This document shows, piece after piece, positions 7,253-15,252 of a stretch of 29,663 bases of DNA. Made by a program: the position numbers and the translations under genes. The notes below the pieces were generated by a model. It saw only the letters and a list, made by a program, of their open reading frames with translations. It had not been told where the DNA came from and searched no databases. Location of the stretch: the NCBI GenBank assembly GCA_900128585.1, contig LT642234.1, forward strand, positions 1-29,663. Direction: 5' to 3'. The first letter of the stretch is position 1. Every line of letters begins with the position of its first letter. This stretch comes from Stramenopiles sp. TOSAG23-3 (taxonomy: Eukaryota; Sar).

Positions 7253-9694
7253 TTACGCACCTGGACCGGCGATCATTACTGCAAGCAAGACTACCCCTAG
7301 CATAATGCCGTGCCACTGACGCACAATTACACCGAGAGCTCGAAACCCCATTTCGCTGTGATTCGACATGTAAGAATAGATGAAATTGTTTGAGTTCGCG
7401 TGATACTGGAGTGATAGTTCGTACAAAGTCAAAGGGAATTTGTTGTGTTTGTCAACTTTTGAAAATCCTGCTTCGCCGTTCTCATCCAGTCCGCCCCCGG
7501 CACCCGCAAACCTAGCCTTTGTAACTAGTTCCTTTTGTTTATCTTGGCAGTATGTAAGGTACGCTTGAGTTAATCTTTTGCATATTTGAAAGCAAGACTC
7601 GGTCGTTTGCCCTCCTAAATAAACGCAGATGAACAAAATAACACCATTGATGAAAACCCCACAGAATTGTAGAAGGTTGCTCTTTTCGAGGACATCAATG
7701 TTGGTCATAGAGTACGTGGAGATCAGGGCTCCAATCAAAGACGTGACAACTGCTGGGGAATAAATCCACTTTCCAAGAATTTTGCTTGACGAATCCACCA
7801 TGCATCTAACTTTATAAAATGTGGTTACATGCTCGCCTGCAAGTTCACGGTCCAGGGTAGCATGATGCATCACGTACATTGCGAGTGAAATCTGCATGTA
7901 GACGTACAGGCCAATGGTGTGCCACACAATTTGCACAATATACAAAAAAAAGATCACCGTCAGCATCCCAAGGCTTGCCCATGTAGTAGAGTCCATAGTG
8001 GCCGTGGCCGTCCCCACAGACAACCACGAAGCGTTGTAGAGAAGGGAAATCACCAGCCCTGCTCCTTGGCCGTAGTAGATGCATCGCGTAAAGCGCCTTT
8101 GGCCGTAAAACTGACTTTCTCGGTTGCGGAGCTGGAAAACAATCAGGCGCTTTAAAAGCTTGTCGCGAAACAAAACCTCCCCCATTGCGTATTGACAGTA
8201 TCCAGCAAACATAAGTATAAACGCTTCCCACACTGCCTGTGGCGCCCCAGCAACATCGAGCGTGAGAATCAGGCGCAACAAACCAAAAACAAAAACACAT
8301 ACAGCTGTAACACCACTGCAAGCGTGGCGCTTCATTTTGTTGTCCAAGCAGTCGATCCCATGTACTGTTAAGAGCAACTTCCATCTCTTGCCACCCCATA
8401 ATTTATACAAGTCCTCCAGCTCATCGCGCATGTCTGGCTCGGGGTATTTTTCGATAAGCTCCAATGGCGACAGATCGTCATCAAACCGTTTCTTTTTCTT
8501 TTGTGTAACCTTCTCTTTAACTTTGGCGACCCGTTTTGGTTTTCGTTTTGGAAAGGCGATTCGTTTCTTCTTCCCCATTTGCACTGTTGTCGGCTCGGGG
8601 GCCGTTTTTGGTCGGGGGTCATCGTCTTCCAACAAATAATCCACCTCTTTCTTTAGTTCAGCTTGCATCAATCGCGGGGATGCGGTGTAAGGTCTTGCAT
8701 CAGCCTGGTCTCCGGGTGTAGAGGGGCGCCCCCCGCCCATTTTGTGAAACTCTTCGATCTCTTTCACGCGTTGCTCACTCAGCACTTCCTTATCCTCTTC
8801 TTCTGCACTATCTCGTTTTGGGTCTTTCTTTGTCTTCCCTTCCTCGTCGTCTTCGCTGGAATCTTCTTCGCTGGAGTCTTTTTCTGACTTTTCACCATCG
8901 TCCGAGCTACTTTTTTCCCCATCTTCCTTCTCTTCCTTTGCCTCGGGGTGGTCGTCGTCTTCTTCTTCTTCTCGAACTTCTTTGACTGGGCTGAGAATGC
9001 TCCCTTGTACATCTTGATCGTCCTCCGAATCCGATTCTGCAAAAGCCACCCTCCGTTCACCGCTGGAAGGACGGGACATTGGTTTTGCGCCTGCAGATTG
9101 AGGCCTGATTGAGCTTGCTGAGCTAGCACGAGACGACGATACGACAGAAGAAGAGCGAGTAGACAAAGAACCAGCGGACTTTGGGCGGACATTGTGGATA
9201 AGCTCTTGGTCTGGCGGGGCTTCGATGACGCTGGCAGAGACTGGTCTCGAACGGGGAGGACTTCGGCTGCGCCTACTACCCCGGCTGCTCGGCCGGCTCC
9301 TGCTAGATGTTGGTCTCTGGGACTTTGCTAGTTTTAATTTTAATGTCTCGGTAAACGTTTGCATATCCATCAATTTGAGCTGTAAATCGTTGAACTCTAG
9401 CGTCCTCGACCGCAACGCGTCCTTCAAGCGGTCTATTCGATCCAAGTATTTGTCACAGTCTACCTCCAGGCGATCTTTGTCCTGCTTTAAGTTTATAATT
9501 ATTTTCCTAAACTTTTTATTCTTGTACTTTAGCAGTTGGGCCTCCGCATTTCTTTCATTAATCATGTTCGCTTGCTCGTCGCGAGCTTTGTAAAGAGCAT
9601 CGTCGACCATGCGAAAAGCCGCCGCCTCTGTAAGCATGACCTTTGGGACATTGAGCTTCTTAACGAGGCTAGGCAAATTGGGGTTTGGTTGCAT
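7253..9694 (-). CDS. Coiled-coil/charged N-terminus with seven-segment membrane domain
   Basis: I do not recognise this 813-residue protein. Residues about 30-125 are a strong heptad-type coiled coil. About 125-200 is Ser/Arg/Pro-rich (SRSR-like). About 210-320 is highly acidic with Glu/Asp/Ser/Lys runs. A lysine-rich patch at about 375-400 precedes the membrane part. I count seven hydrophobic segments at roughly 457-482, 485-508, 541-565, 570-605, 647-668, 672-695 and 785-810, with a large loop between the sixth and seventh. With the charged N-terminus presumably cytosolic, seven spans would put the C-terminus outside or in the lumen. That topology recalls the insect gustatory-receptor-like/DUF3537 superfamily, but I do not see its C-terminal signature, so no family is claimed. 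ATG has A at -3; stop is TAA. Confidence 0.8.
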   Translation of the reverse strand: MQPNPNLPSLVKKLNVPKVMLTEAAAFRMVDDALYKARDEQANMINERNAEAQLLKYKNKKFRKIIINLKQDKDRLEVDCDKYLDRIDRLKDALRSRTLEFNDLQLKLMDMQTFTETLKLKLAKSQRPTSSRSRPSSRGSRRSRSPPRSRPVSASVIEAPPDQELIHNVRPKSAGSLSTRSSSVVSSSRASSASSIRPQSAGAKPMSRPSSGERRVAFAESDSEDDQDVQGSILSPVKEVREEEEDDDHPEAKEEKEDGEKSSSDDGEKSEKDSSEEDSSEDDEEGKTKKDPKRDSAEEEDKEVLSEQRVKEIEEFHKMGGGRPSTPGDQADARPYTASPRLMQAELKKEVDYLLEDDDPRPKTAPEPTTVQMGKKKRIAFPKRKPKRVAKVKEKVTQKKKKRFDDDLSPLELIEKYPEPDMRDELEDLYKLWGGKRWKLLLTVHGIDCLDNKMKRHACSGVTAVCVFVFGLLRLILTLDVAGAPQAVWEAFILMFAGYCQYAMGEVLFRDKLLKRLIVFQLRNRESQFYGQRRFTRCIYYGQGAGLVISLLYNASWLSVGTATATMDSTTWASLGMLTVIFFLYIVQIVWHTIGLYVYMQISLAMYVMHHATLDRELAGEHVTTFYKVRCMVDSSSKILGKWIYSPAVVTSLIGALISTYSMTNIDVLEKSNLLQFCGVFINGVILFICVYLGGQTTESCFQICKRLTQAYLTYCQDKQKELVTKARFAGAGGGLDENGEAGFSKVDKHNKFPLTLYELSLQYHANSNNFIYSYMSNHSEMGFRALGVIVRQWHGIMLGVVLLAVMIAGPGA

Positions 9695-10476
9695 TGTATA
9701 TTACCTGGTTAGTTCGTTTAACAGACACCTGCCTGCCTAGTGGTCAGAACGAATAAATTCTTTTTGAAAGCAATGTATACTGACAACAGATATGTTGGTT
9801 GTCCATTGGCAATTTCTGACTTGCAAACACATACGCCAGACTGAACGATACCTTACTTGCTACAGACTATAAAAGGGGAAGAGATGTTGATCATCATCAT
9901 CATGAATTATAATGCGTTGTGGTAGTCGTCGTGGTGTAGTATTATTATAACAGGAACACAGTATAGAAGAGGAAGATTGGAGGGATTGTTGTCCTCGCAC
10001 TCTATCGCAGCAATGGCGTGATAACACTCAAATAGCAAGGCTAATTAATATCTAAGGATTATAATTTCATTCCATTTTTATTTATACGTTACGAAATTGA
10101 AGGAGAAGAAATACATAGTAAAACAATAAAGAGTAATAAACAGTAACCCAGTAATAAATAAAACAAAATCCATATATATACATGATATCCTTAAATATGA
10201 GATTTGAAGATGTGGTCTTTTTGTTGTTGTGATTTCCGTCCTCTCGGCGGTTACGTTATTTAATAATAATAATAAAACCGTGGAACGACTATTATTATAC
10301 TGTATGTTCCCCAAAAGGCTCTGTCTCACAGAAGATTGCTAGCAAATCCAGTGACAGGGCACGTTCTCCCCAAAGAAACGCTAGAGTTCGGGTGGTTATA
10401 CAGTAGACTAAATGCAAATTTTACTTCAGGCACAGATAATACCGTAGAGTTAGATAAGCCGGCACCGCCACGCAAA
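9695..10476. other. Divergent intergenic region with TATA motif and ATG-less coding-like end
   Basis: This lies between two divergent genes. It is AT-rich, with ATC and AAT/ATT microsatellite runs near 9892-9903 and 10259-10276. A TATA motif lies at 9868-9878. From 10276 the frame of the downstream gene is open, and from about 10336 it looks coding although no ATG precedes it. Nothing else is supportable here. Confidence 0.5.
9868..9878 (+). promoter_or_regulatory. Candidate TATA box
   Basis: TATAAAAGGGG is a textbook TATA element on the plus strand, followed about 25-35 bases later by an ATC-rich stretch that could hold the start site. It points toward the unknown gene to the right, but lies about 600 bases from its first in-frame ATG. 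That would imply a long leader, an intron, or a separate small transcript. The evidence is the motif alone. Confidence 0.3.
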
Positions 10477-12111
10477 ATGGCCAACCTAGAGGGCAACCCA
10501 GACCGTTCCTTTCAAGCCTGGGAACATACGCTGCTGAAGCCGACTGCTGCTCCTTTCTCTTTCACAGAGCGAGAATTTATACAGAATCAAGAAAAAAATG
10601 TTTGTCAGCCTAGTGTCCCTGTGCACGTACCTAAGTGCGAGGAGCATGTGGCAACCGATAAATCCGATAAACTGTTAGATGTTAGGGCCGAAACTAGAAA
10701 ATTGAAAAGAATGGGAAATATTTTAAACCAATATGTACAACTGTCCCTTAACTCTCGGGGAACGAAACAAAAAGGTGACACCGAGGTGAAGCAAGCGGAA
10801 CCCGCCTGCAACGTAGCGGAGCCCCATGAGTTGGCTCCTGGTCCCAACGAAACAAAAAACTCGGAAGCAAAGATTACTGTTAAACATAGAAAGATGATGG
10901 CAGAAGTTGCGTCTATACAGCGGCAGCACAAAGCTGTATTTTTGAGAGGTGGAAAACAGTTTTCGCCTCGTTTTTTACTGACGCAAAAAAAATGGGAGTA
11001 CGCTGTACAAGAGGCCGACCAGGAGGGACAACAGTATCACGCTAAAGACGGGACAGTTCCTTTAAACGTTTACCAGAACAGCAACAAAGACGATTTCGTC
11101 TTAGGGGTGTTGGCAACCGACCCTTTGGTGAAATTCAAAACAAAACACAACAAGCCCAAACCTATAGTAACGAAAGCGGCCCCTCGCCCAAGGCAAATAG
11201 AATTCGAAAAGAAATTTGGCGTATGTCCCGAGATTGATGGCGAAAGAAGCCGCGATATAGTTCCACGGCCTCCTAAAATGACAAGCAGGCACCGCCGGCC
11301 GCCTTTTCTATCTTATGATAGAGGGCACAAACATATATTTATCACCGAAGCTGATACGCATCCGCCCAATCGGCAACATGTACGAGGAAAAGAAAAAGAA
11401 GCCCCTGCAACAGTCACTAAATGCATTAGCTTCGAAGAAAGTTTGCGTGGCAAAAAAACAACCGAAGAAAGGGCTCTTCTCATAACCGATAGGGTTCTAG
11501 AAAGGTTAATCAATGTCAGGCGGAACCAACTAGCAGACCAACCAACGGCATTTAAGGTGGATGAAATCAAATCTGAAATAGAACAAGTTCAAGGGCCAGA
11601 GAAAGCACACATTCGTGTTGAAATGGGGTCGTATTTGCTGAAGAAAAAACTGGTAAACAAATTTGTACGTAAAGTAAAGCATAAAGCAAAGAAACAAGCT
11701 TTGCTGAGCATTTACGGAGAAAGGAGTAAATTGTACCGATCAGAGTACAATAAAATCTGCAAGGATGCCCAGGAATACTTTCGTTCTGCATCGACGCCGA
11801 AAGAACCTGAAAGCAAGGTCTCCGCTTCGAATTTAAGGGAGGAAGCGGCAGCGGCTCTAAAGCCCAACATGTTGAAGACGATTGACTCGTTGCACACCAC
11901 AAAACAACACGGGAAGCTTCAATTGAGCGACGCCCTACACAAAACAGCGTTGCATCTGGTTCACGCGGGTGATGAAACGACACTTTACGCCGTGATGTCT
12001 CTAAGTCCTGGCACTCTTAGGAAATTTTTGAGGTTTAAGAAACATTTGGAAGATGAAGAAGAGAAAATGGTGACGCGAAGGGAAGAAATTATGAAAATAT
12101 TTATACCTTGA
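10477..12111 (+). CDS. Unknown lysine-rich basic protein
   Basis: From the first in-frame ATG this encodes 544 residues, basic and rich in Lys, Arg, Glu and Gln, with no signal peptide or membrane segment. I recognise no domain. Visible features are several predicted helical charged stretches (for example around the RAL-ITDRVLERLINVRRNQ region) and a proline/histidine-containing central part around PPFLSYDRGHKHIF. The C-terminal third is helical, with a GTLRKFLRFKKHLEDEEEK end. The frame stays open back to 10276 (stop at 10273). The 47 codons before the ATG read like coding sequence, but they contain only a TTG (10336), no ATG. The true start may therefore lie in an upstream exon or at a non-AUG codon. 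The gene converges with a RING-protein gene 139 bases away. Cytoskeletal or nuclear roles are guesses only. Confidence 0.75.
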   Translation: MANLEGNPDRSFQAWEHTLLKPTAAPFSFTEREFIQNQEKNVCQPSVPVHVPKCEEHVATDKSDKLLDVRAETRKLKRMGNILNQYVQLSLNSRGTKQKGDTEVKQAEPACNVAEPHELAPGPNETKNSEAKITVKHRKMMAEVASIQRQHKAVFLRGGKQFSPRFLLTQKKWEYAVQEADQEGQQYHAKDGTVPLNVYQNSNKDDFVLGVLATDPLVKFKTKHNKPKPIVTKAAPRPRQIEFEKKFGVCPEIDGERSRDIVPRPPKMTSRHRRPPFLSYDRGHKHIFITEADTHPPNRQHVRGKEKEAPATVTKCISFEESLRGKKTTEERALLITDRVLERLINVRRNQLADQPTAFKVDEIKSEIEQVQGPEKAHIRVEMGSYLLKKKLVNKFVRKVKHKAKKQALLSIYGERSKLYRSEYNKICKDAQEYFRSASTPKEPESKVSASNLREEAAAALKPNMLKTIDSLHTTKQHGKLQLSDALHKTALHLVHAGDETTLYAVMSLSPGTLRKFLRFKKHLEDEEEKMVTRREEIMKIFIP

Positions 12112-12170
12112 GAGATCCTATTAAAACAAGAAAATTGGCTGTTATTTAAGGCAAGAGATCCTATTAAAAC
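12111..12170 (+). repeat. 17-bp direct repeat flanking a shared 3' element
   Basis: AGAGATCCTATTAAAAC occurs exactly at 12111-12127, overlapping the last base of the stop codon, and again at 12154-12170. The 26-base interval holds most of a 27-bp element (12123-12149) that recurs in the 3' region of the gene ending at 15253. The repeat sits in the short spacer between two converging genes. Confidence 0.8.
12123..12149 (+). repeat. 27-bp element shared with 15118-15144
   Basis: The 27 bases starting AAAACAAGAAAATTGGCTGT are identical to the reverse complement of 15118-15144. Relative to transcription, both copies lie in the same sense, a short distance after the stop codons of two different genes. 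See the matching entry for the second copy. Confidence 0.85.
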
Positions 12171-12250
12171 CCAAAATATTTTACACGTATAGTGTGTTAT
12201 TGCTCGTTGATTCTAGCTTTTGATTTTAAGGGTATTTATTTGCATTTAAC

Positions 12251-14404
12251 TCAGGGCTCTTCGCACCCGTGGCTATTGTTCAAGCACATGATCCTTTCAG
12301 TGCACAAAGTAAGCATCTTTCGAATTGACACCGACTCCAGCAGAACGTTTGGGACAGAAAGGGAAAACTCCGCCTTGCAGATGCTACACTCAGTTTTCCC
12401 TGATATACACTCGGAACAAAATGTGTGACCGCAGGGCACCAGTGCTCTAGGCTTTGCGAATATTTCTCCACACTCGGTACAAAGGCAGTCCGGCCTTAAA
12501 ACCTGCTTCAACTTGTCCATCTCTTGTTCCTCCGTGGCATTTAAGGGGTGCACACAATTGCACGGCTGGTCATCTAGCCTACCGCCAGGGCTCCCGTTGC
12601 TACTCCTGGAGATGTCTTCTAACTCATTCAACCATTTTGGTGTTTGGCACGCCATCGAAGGAAAGTCATGGCAACGGCTCGCTTCTTGCAGAACGGACGA
12701 ATTCACGCAGCCTTCTCTCAAAACTTTGTTAGACTTTGTGTACGCTAGCAGTTGACTAGATATCGACTCTATTTGGCAGTGCAGCATTTCGATTTCCAAG
12801 CTGAGCTTGCGAGCATGGCGGTTGCCATCGCCGGCCCCTTCCGCCGGCAGGAGGGACCGCGGCCTGGTGCATTCTTCCATCCCAATTGCACTTTTGAGCT
12901 CATTATCTTTGCAGTTCGGGCAGAAAATGTCCTCATCGTTGTTCCAAGCGCAAAACTGTGCTTCTGCGGCGTTGTTCACTAAATTCAAGACTTCCTCGCT
13001 ATGTTTTTTTTTCAAATCTAAAATCTCCACTTTTTGTCGCTTCGTTACTAGCTCCAATTTTCTTACCTTTACCACTTGTGCATCACTCTCCTTCTGGAAC
13101 GACAAGCGTTGGGCCTCCATCATCCCCATGAGTTTTTCCAAATTCCGCTCTTTCTTGGAGTGTGCGCTCGCAAGTGTATTGTTCTTTTGTTTGTGCGCGT
13201 TTAACCTCTTGGTCAAGGATTCTACCTCATTTTTGTATTCCATCAGGTCTTTCTGGTAATTTTCTTGCAGTTCTTTATGTTTTTTGTGCAGCGTTTCCAA
13301 ATGGCCCTGCAAACTGATTTGTTGTTTTTCTCTCCACTTTATAACCATGCGGTACTCCTTCAATAGGTCCTTTGTTGGGTCCACTTTTTTGGTTTCCATG
13401 GACATTGCTGGTGACGCCATGTACTTGCTAGAAAACGCTCGTTCCTTTTCCTTGCCATTCTTTCCCCTGTCTCCCTCCAGACCTTTAATCGATCGCATGG
13501 CACCATCGGAAGAACGCTTTCCCGGCTTACCGGAGTCTTTCGGGACAGTAATGGTCATTATTGTGTCGTGCCGGCTCACAACGTGCTTTCCCCGGTCGGG
13601 GCTGGCGCTGTTTTTCATGTCGTCGTCGCTGTCACTAGTGCCCTCGATGCTGCTGCTGCCGTGGTCTCTCCCTGAAGAAATGTGCCGGTCGTCTAAAATG
13701 TATTTTTGGGACGCATGCCCGTACAACTTGTCCTTCCCATCGCTAGGGTTCCTCTTTTTATCGTCTTTTTTCCGTCTGTTGGCCAGGTAATGGTTGCTAT
13801 GCTCCCGCTTTGCCACTTTCTTGCGAAGACCAATTTTAGGAAAACTTAAAAGGTTCACAGCAGCAGCGGCGGCGGGCCTATCGGAAGCTTTGGTGGACCG
13901 GCCGTACTCGCCTCTGCGTTCGTGCCGACCAAACTTCACTTCCTCGTCTGTCGACTCCCCCGAGTCGCTTTCGGTGAAAAAATCGGAAGTCGAAGAGGAG
14001 TGAGAGGAAGAATCGCCCCCTTGGAATCGAACCCGATTATTTTTGTCTTCTAATGACCTAATGACTCGTTTGCGCAGACTGATGTCATTTTTGACCTCTT
14101 TCGTCGTTTTCCAGATCATGTCTTCCTTTTCTCGCTCGCGTTTGGCCAACCTTTCTGGGCTACACTTTTGATATTCTCGCTTTTTGTTTTCGCTTTTGTT
14201 CGCTTTCAACCTTGTAGTGAACATTAGGTGGTCTTTGCCCACCACAAACGGCAATGACATCTGATGTGTCGTCTCTGCGACTCTGCGTTTGTAGTGACCT
14301 CGGAAGGACTCTTCTAGCGTGGTGTGTTTGCGCTCCCCCGACGTCTTGAGCCACTCTTTACTCTCTGCAGCAGCCAGCCCCCTGCAGCTCTCCAGGAAGG
14401 CCAT
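12251..14404 (-). CDS. Coiled-coil RING-finger protein, probable E3 ubiquitin ligase
   Basis: A 717-residue protein with a C-terminal C3HC4 RING at about residues 640-680 (CTEC, then CGHTFCSEC, then CSIC spacing). This zinc fold recruits ubiquitin-conjugating enzymes, so an E3 ligase role is likely. Before it comes a long coiled coil (about 345-480), which probably mediates dimerisation or substrate binding. The N-terminal half is low-complexity and charged, with Ser, Lys and Arg runs, and is probably disordered. A CPNC pair at about 490 may be a second partial zinc site. The frame continues upstream to a TTG at 14545, but the ATG at 14404 has A at -3 and G at +4 and is chosen. It does not match TRIM layout, because the RING is last, and I cannot name an orthologue. 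Confidence 0.85.
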   Translation of the reverse strand: MAFLESCRGLAAAESKEWLKTSGERKHTTLEESFRGHYKRRVAETTHQMSLPFVVGKDHLMFTTRLKANKSENKKREYQKCSPERLAKREREKEDMIWKTTKEVKNDISLRKRVIRSLEDKNNRVRFQGGDSSSHSSSTSDFFTESDSGESTDEEVKFGRHERRGEYGRSTKASDRPAAAAAVNLLSFPKIGLRKKVAKREHSNHYLANRRKKDDKKRNPSDGKDKLYGHASQKYILDDRHISSGRDHGSSSIEGTSDSDDDMKNSASPDRGKHVVSRHDTIMTITVPKDSGKPGKRSSDGAMRSIKGLEGDRGKNGKEKERAFSSKYMASPAMSMETKKVDPTKDLLKEYRMVIKWREKQQISLQGHLETLHKKHKELQENYQKDLMEYKNEVESLTKRLNAHKQKNNTLASAHSKKERNLEKLMGMMEAQRLSFQKESDAQVVKVRKLELVTKRQKVEILDLKKKHSEEVLNLVNNAAEAQFCAWNNDEDIFCPNCKDNELKSAIGMEECTRPRSLLPAEGAGDGNRHARKLSLEIEMLHCQIESISSQLLAYTKSNKVLREGCVNSSVLQEASRCHDFPSMACQTPKWLNELEDISRSSNGSPGGRLDDQPCNCVHPLNATEEQEMDKLKQVLRPDCLCTECGEIFAKPRALVPCGHTFCSECISGKTECSICKAEFSLSVPNVLLESVSIRKMLTLCTERIMCLNNSHGCEEP

Positions 14405-14968
14405 GGTTGGAACTGTGGTGAAGTGCAGGAACAGGCAACTTGTTCTATAGCTTTGGCGGTCGCAACACTGCTCTCTACAACCACTGCGGAATATGTCCCC
14501 TAAAATGTAGCCGCTTCTCTCAGACTGGTTGCTTTTTAAACCCAAAGTATGGACAAACGTATGCCAGCCAGTTTTGCCTTCACAATGACGAGAAAAAAAA
14601 GAGTTAGTCGTTTATTACTGTTTCCTCCTCCTCTTCTTTTTTTATTATTATTATTTATACTACTGATCCTCCTTTGTTACTTGTTATTATCATCATGTCT
14701 TCTTCTATAATAATAATATACCAAATGCCACCTTTTATCTTGGGGAACGATTTCCATACTATCTAGATGTTAAATTAACTCCTCAGAAATAGTTAATTAG
14801 TTTGCAACAGACTAATACGTAAAAACGTGATTATTAAGGAATATGTTCTATATAAATATTTACCACTTCGTCTTACTAATTATATATAATATACAATTAT
14901 TCGCGATCCGACAAAATAATATGATTGAAGTAGTAGTTATCCTTAATATAAAAAGTTTCGGAGGGAGT

Positions 14969-14989
14969 ACTGCTCGCGCAGTTTTTTTT
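14969..14989 (+). terminator. Small hairpin followed by T8
   Basis: ACTGC (14969-14973) and GCAGT (14978-14982) form a 5-bp stem with a TCGC loop, followed directly by a run of eight T. In a eukaryote such a T run could end an RNA polymerase III transcript, but I see no A/B box or known small RNA upstream. It may be chance. Confidence 0.2.
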
Positions 14990-15117
14990 AACAACAGGCA
15001 AATAGTATTAACTATGTCACATCACACACCATCATTCTTTTACGGTAGTTAGTCCCAGATATTGATCATCGGTATTTATACATACATGAATATAAACCAA
15101 AATTGTATATTATTATA

Positions 15118-15144
15118 TTAAATAACAGCCAATTTTCTTGTTTT
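15118..15144 (-). repeat. 27-bp element shared with 12123-12149
   Basis: The reverse complement is identical to the plus-strand element after the stop of the unknown basic-protein gene. On the minus-strand transcript of the Cys-repeat membrane protein it lies about 110-135 bases past the stop. Its 3' part (15130-15144) is also one arm of the adjacent hairpin. Confidence 0.85.
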
Positions 15145-15181
15145 TATTATATTTTATAATTAAATAAAAACAAGAAAATTG
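15130..15181. repeat. 19-bp perfect inverted repeat
   Basis: CAATTTTCTTGTTTTTATT at 15130-15148 is the exact reverse complement of 15163-15181, with a 14-nt AT loop. It lies in the presumed 3' untranslated region of the minus-strand gene ending at 15253. It contains two of the three local copies of AAAACAAGAAAATTG; the third is at 12123-12137. It could be an RNA stem in the 3' end or the remains of a foldback element. Confidence 0.85.
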
Positions 15182-15252
15182 ATATAACATATGATAAGAT
15201 AAAAAAAGGTGGAATAATATATATATAATATAAAACATAGAGGACGACGTAC

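Larger units (their letters stand above)
14405..15252. other. AT-rich spacer between two minus-strand genes
   Basis: This contains the 5' region of the RING gene and the 3' region of the Cys-repeat membrane-protein gene. It has ATT runs near 14640-14660, a small GC hairpin followed by eight T at 14969-14989, and a 19-bp inverted repeat at 15130-15181. A 69-codon open frame at 14843-15052 has AT-driven composition and no recognisable features, and is not called. Confidence 0.6.

Noticed and set aside
10302-10331. 30-base intron with GTATGT donor and CACAG acceptor
   Set aside because: Removing it does not change frame or supply an ATG, and no other intron is seen in the window.
14020-14040. 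tRNA B-box-like GGTTCGATTCC on the minus strand
   Set aside because: It lies inside the RING-protein coding frame; the flanking bases do not pair into a T arm and no cloverleaf forms.
14843-15052. 69-codon plus-strand frame in a spacer
   Set aside because: Composition follows AT-rich spacer DNA; there is no domain, signal peptide or codon bias of the real genes.
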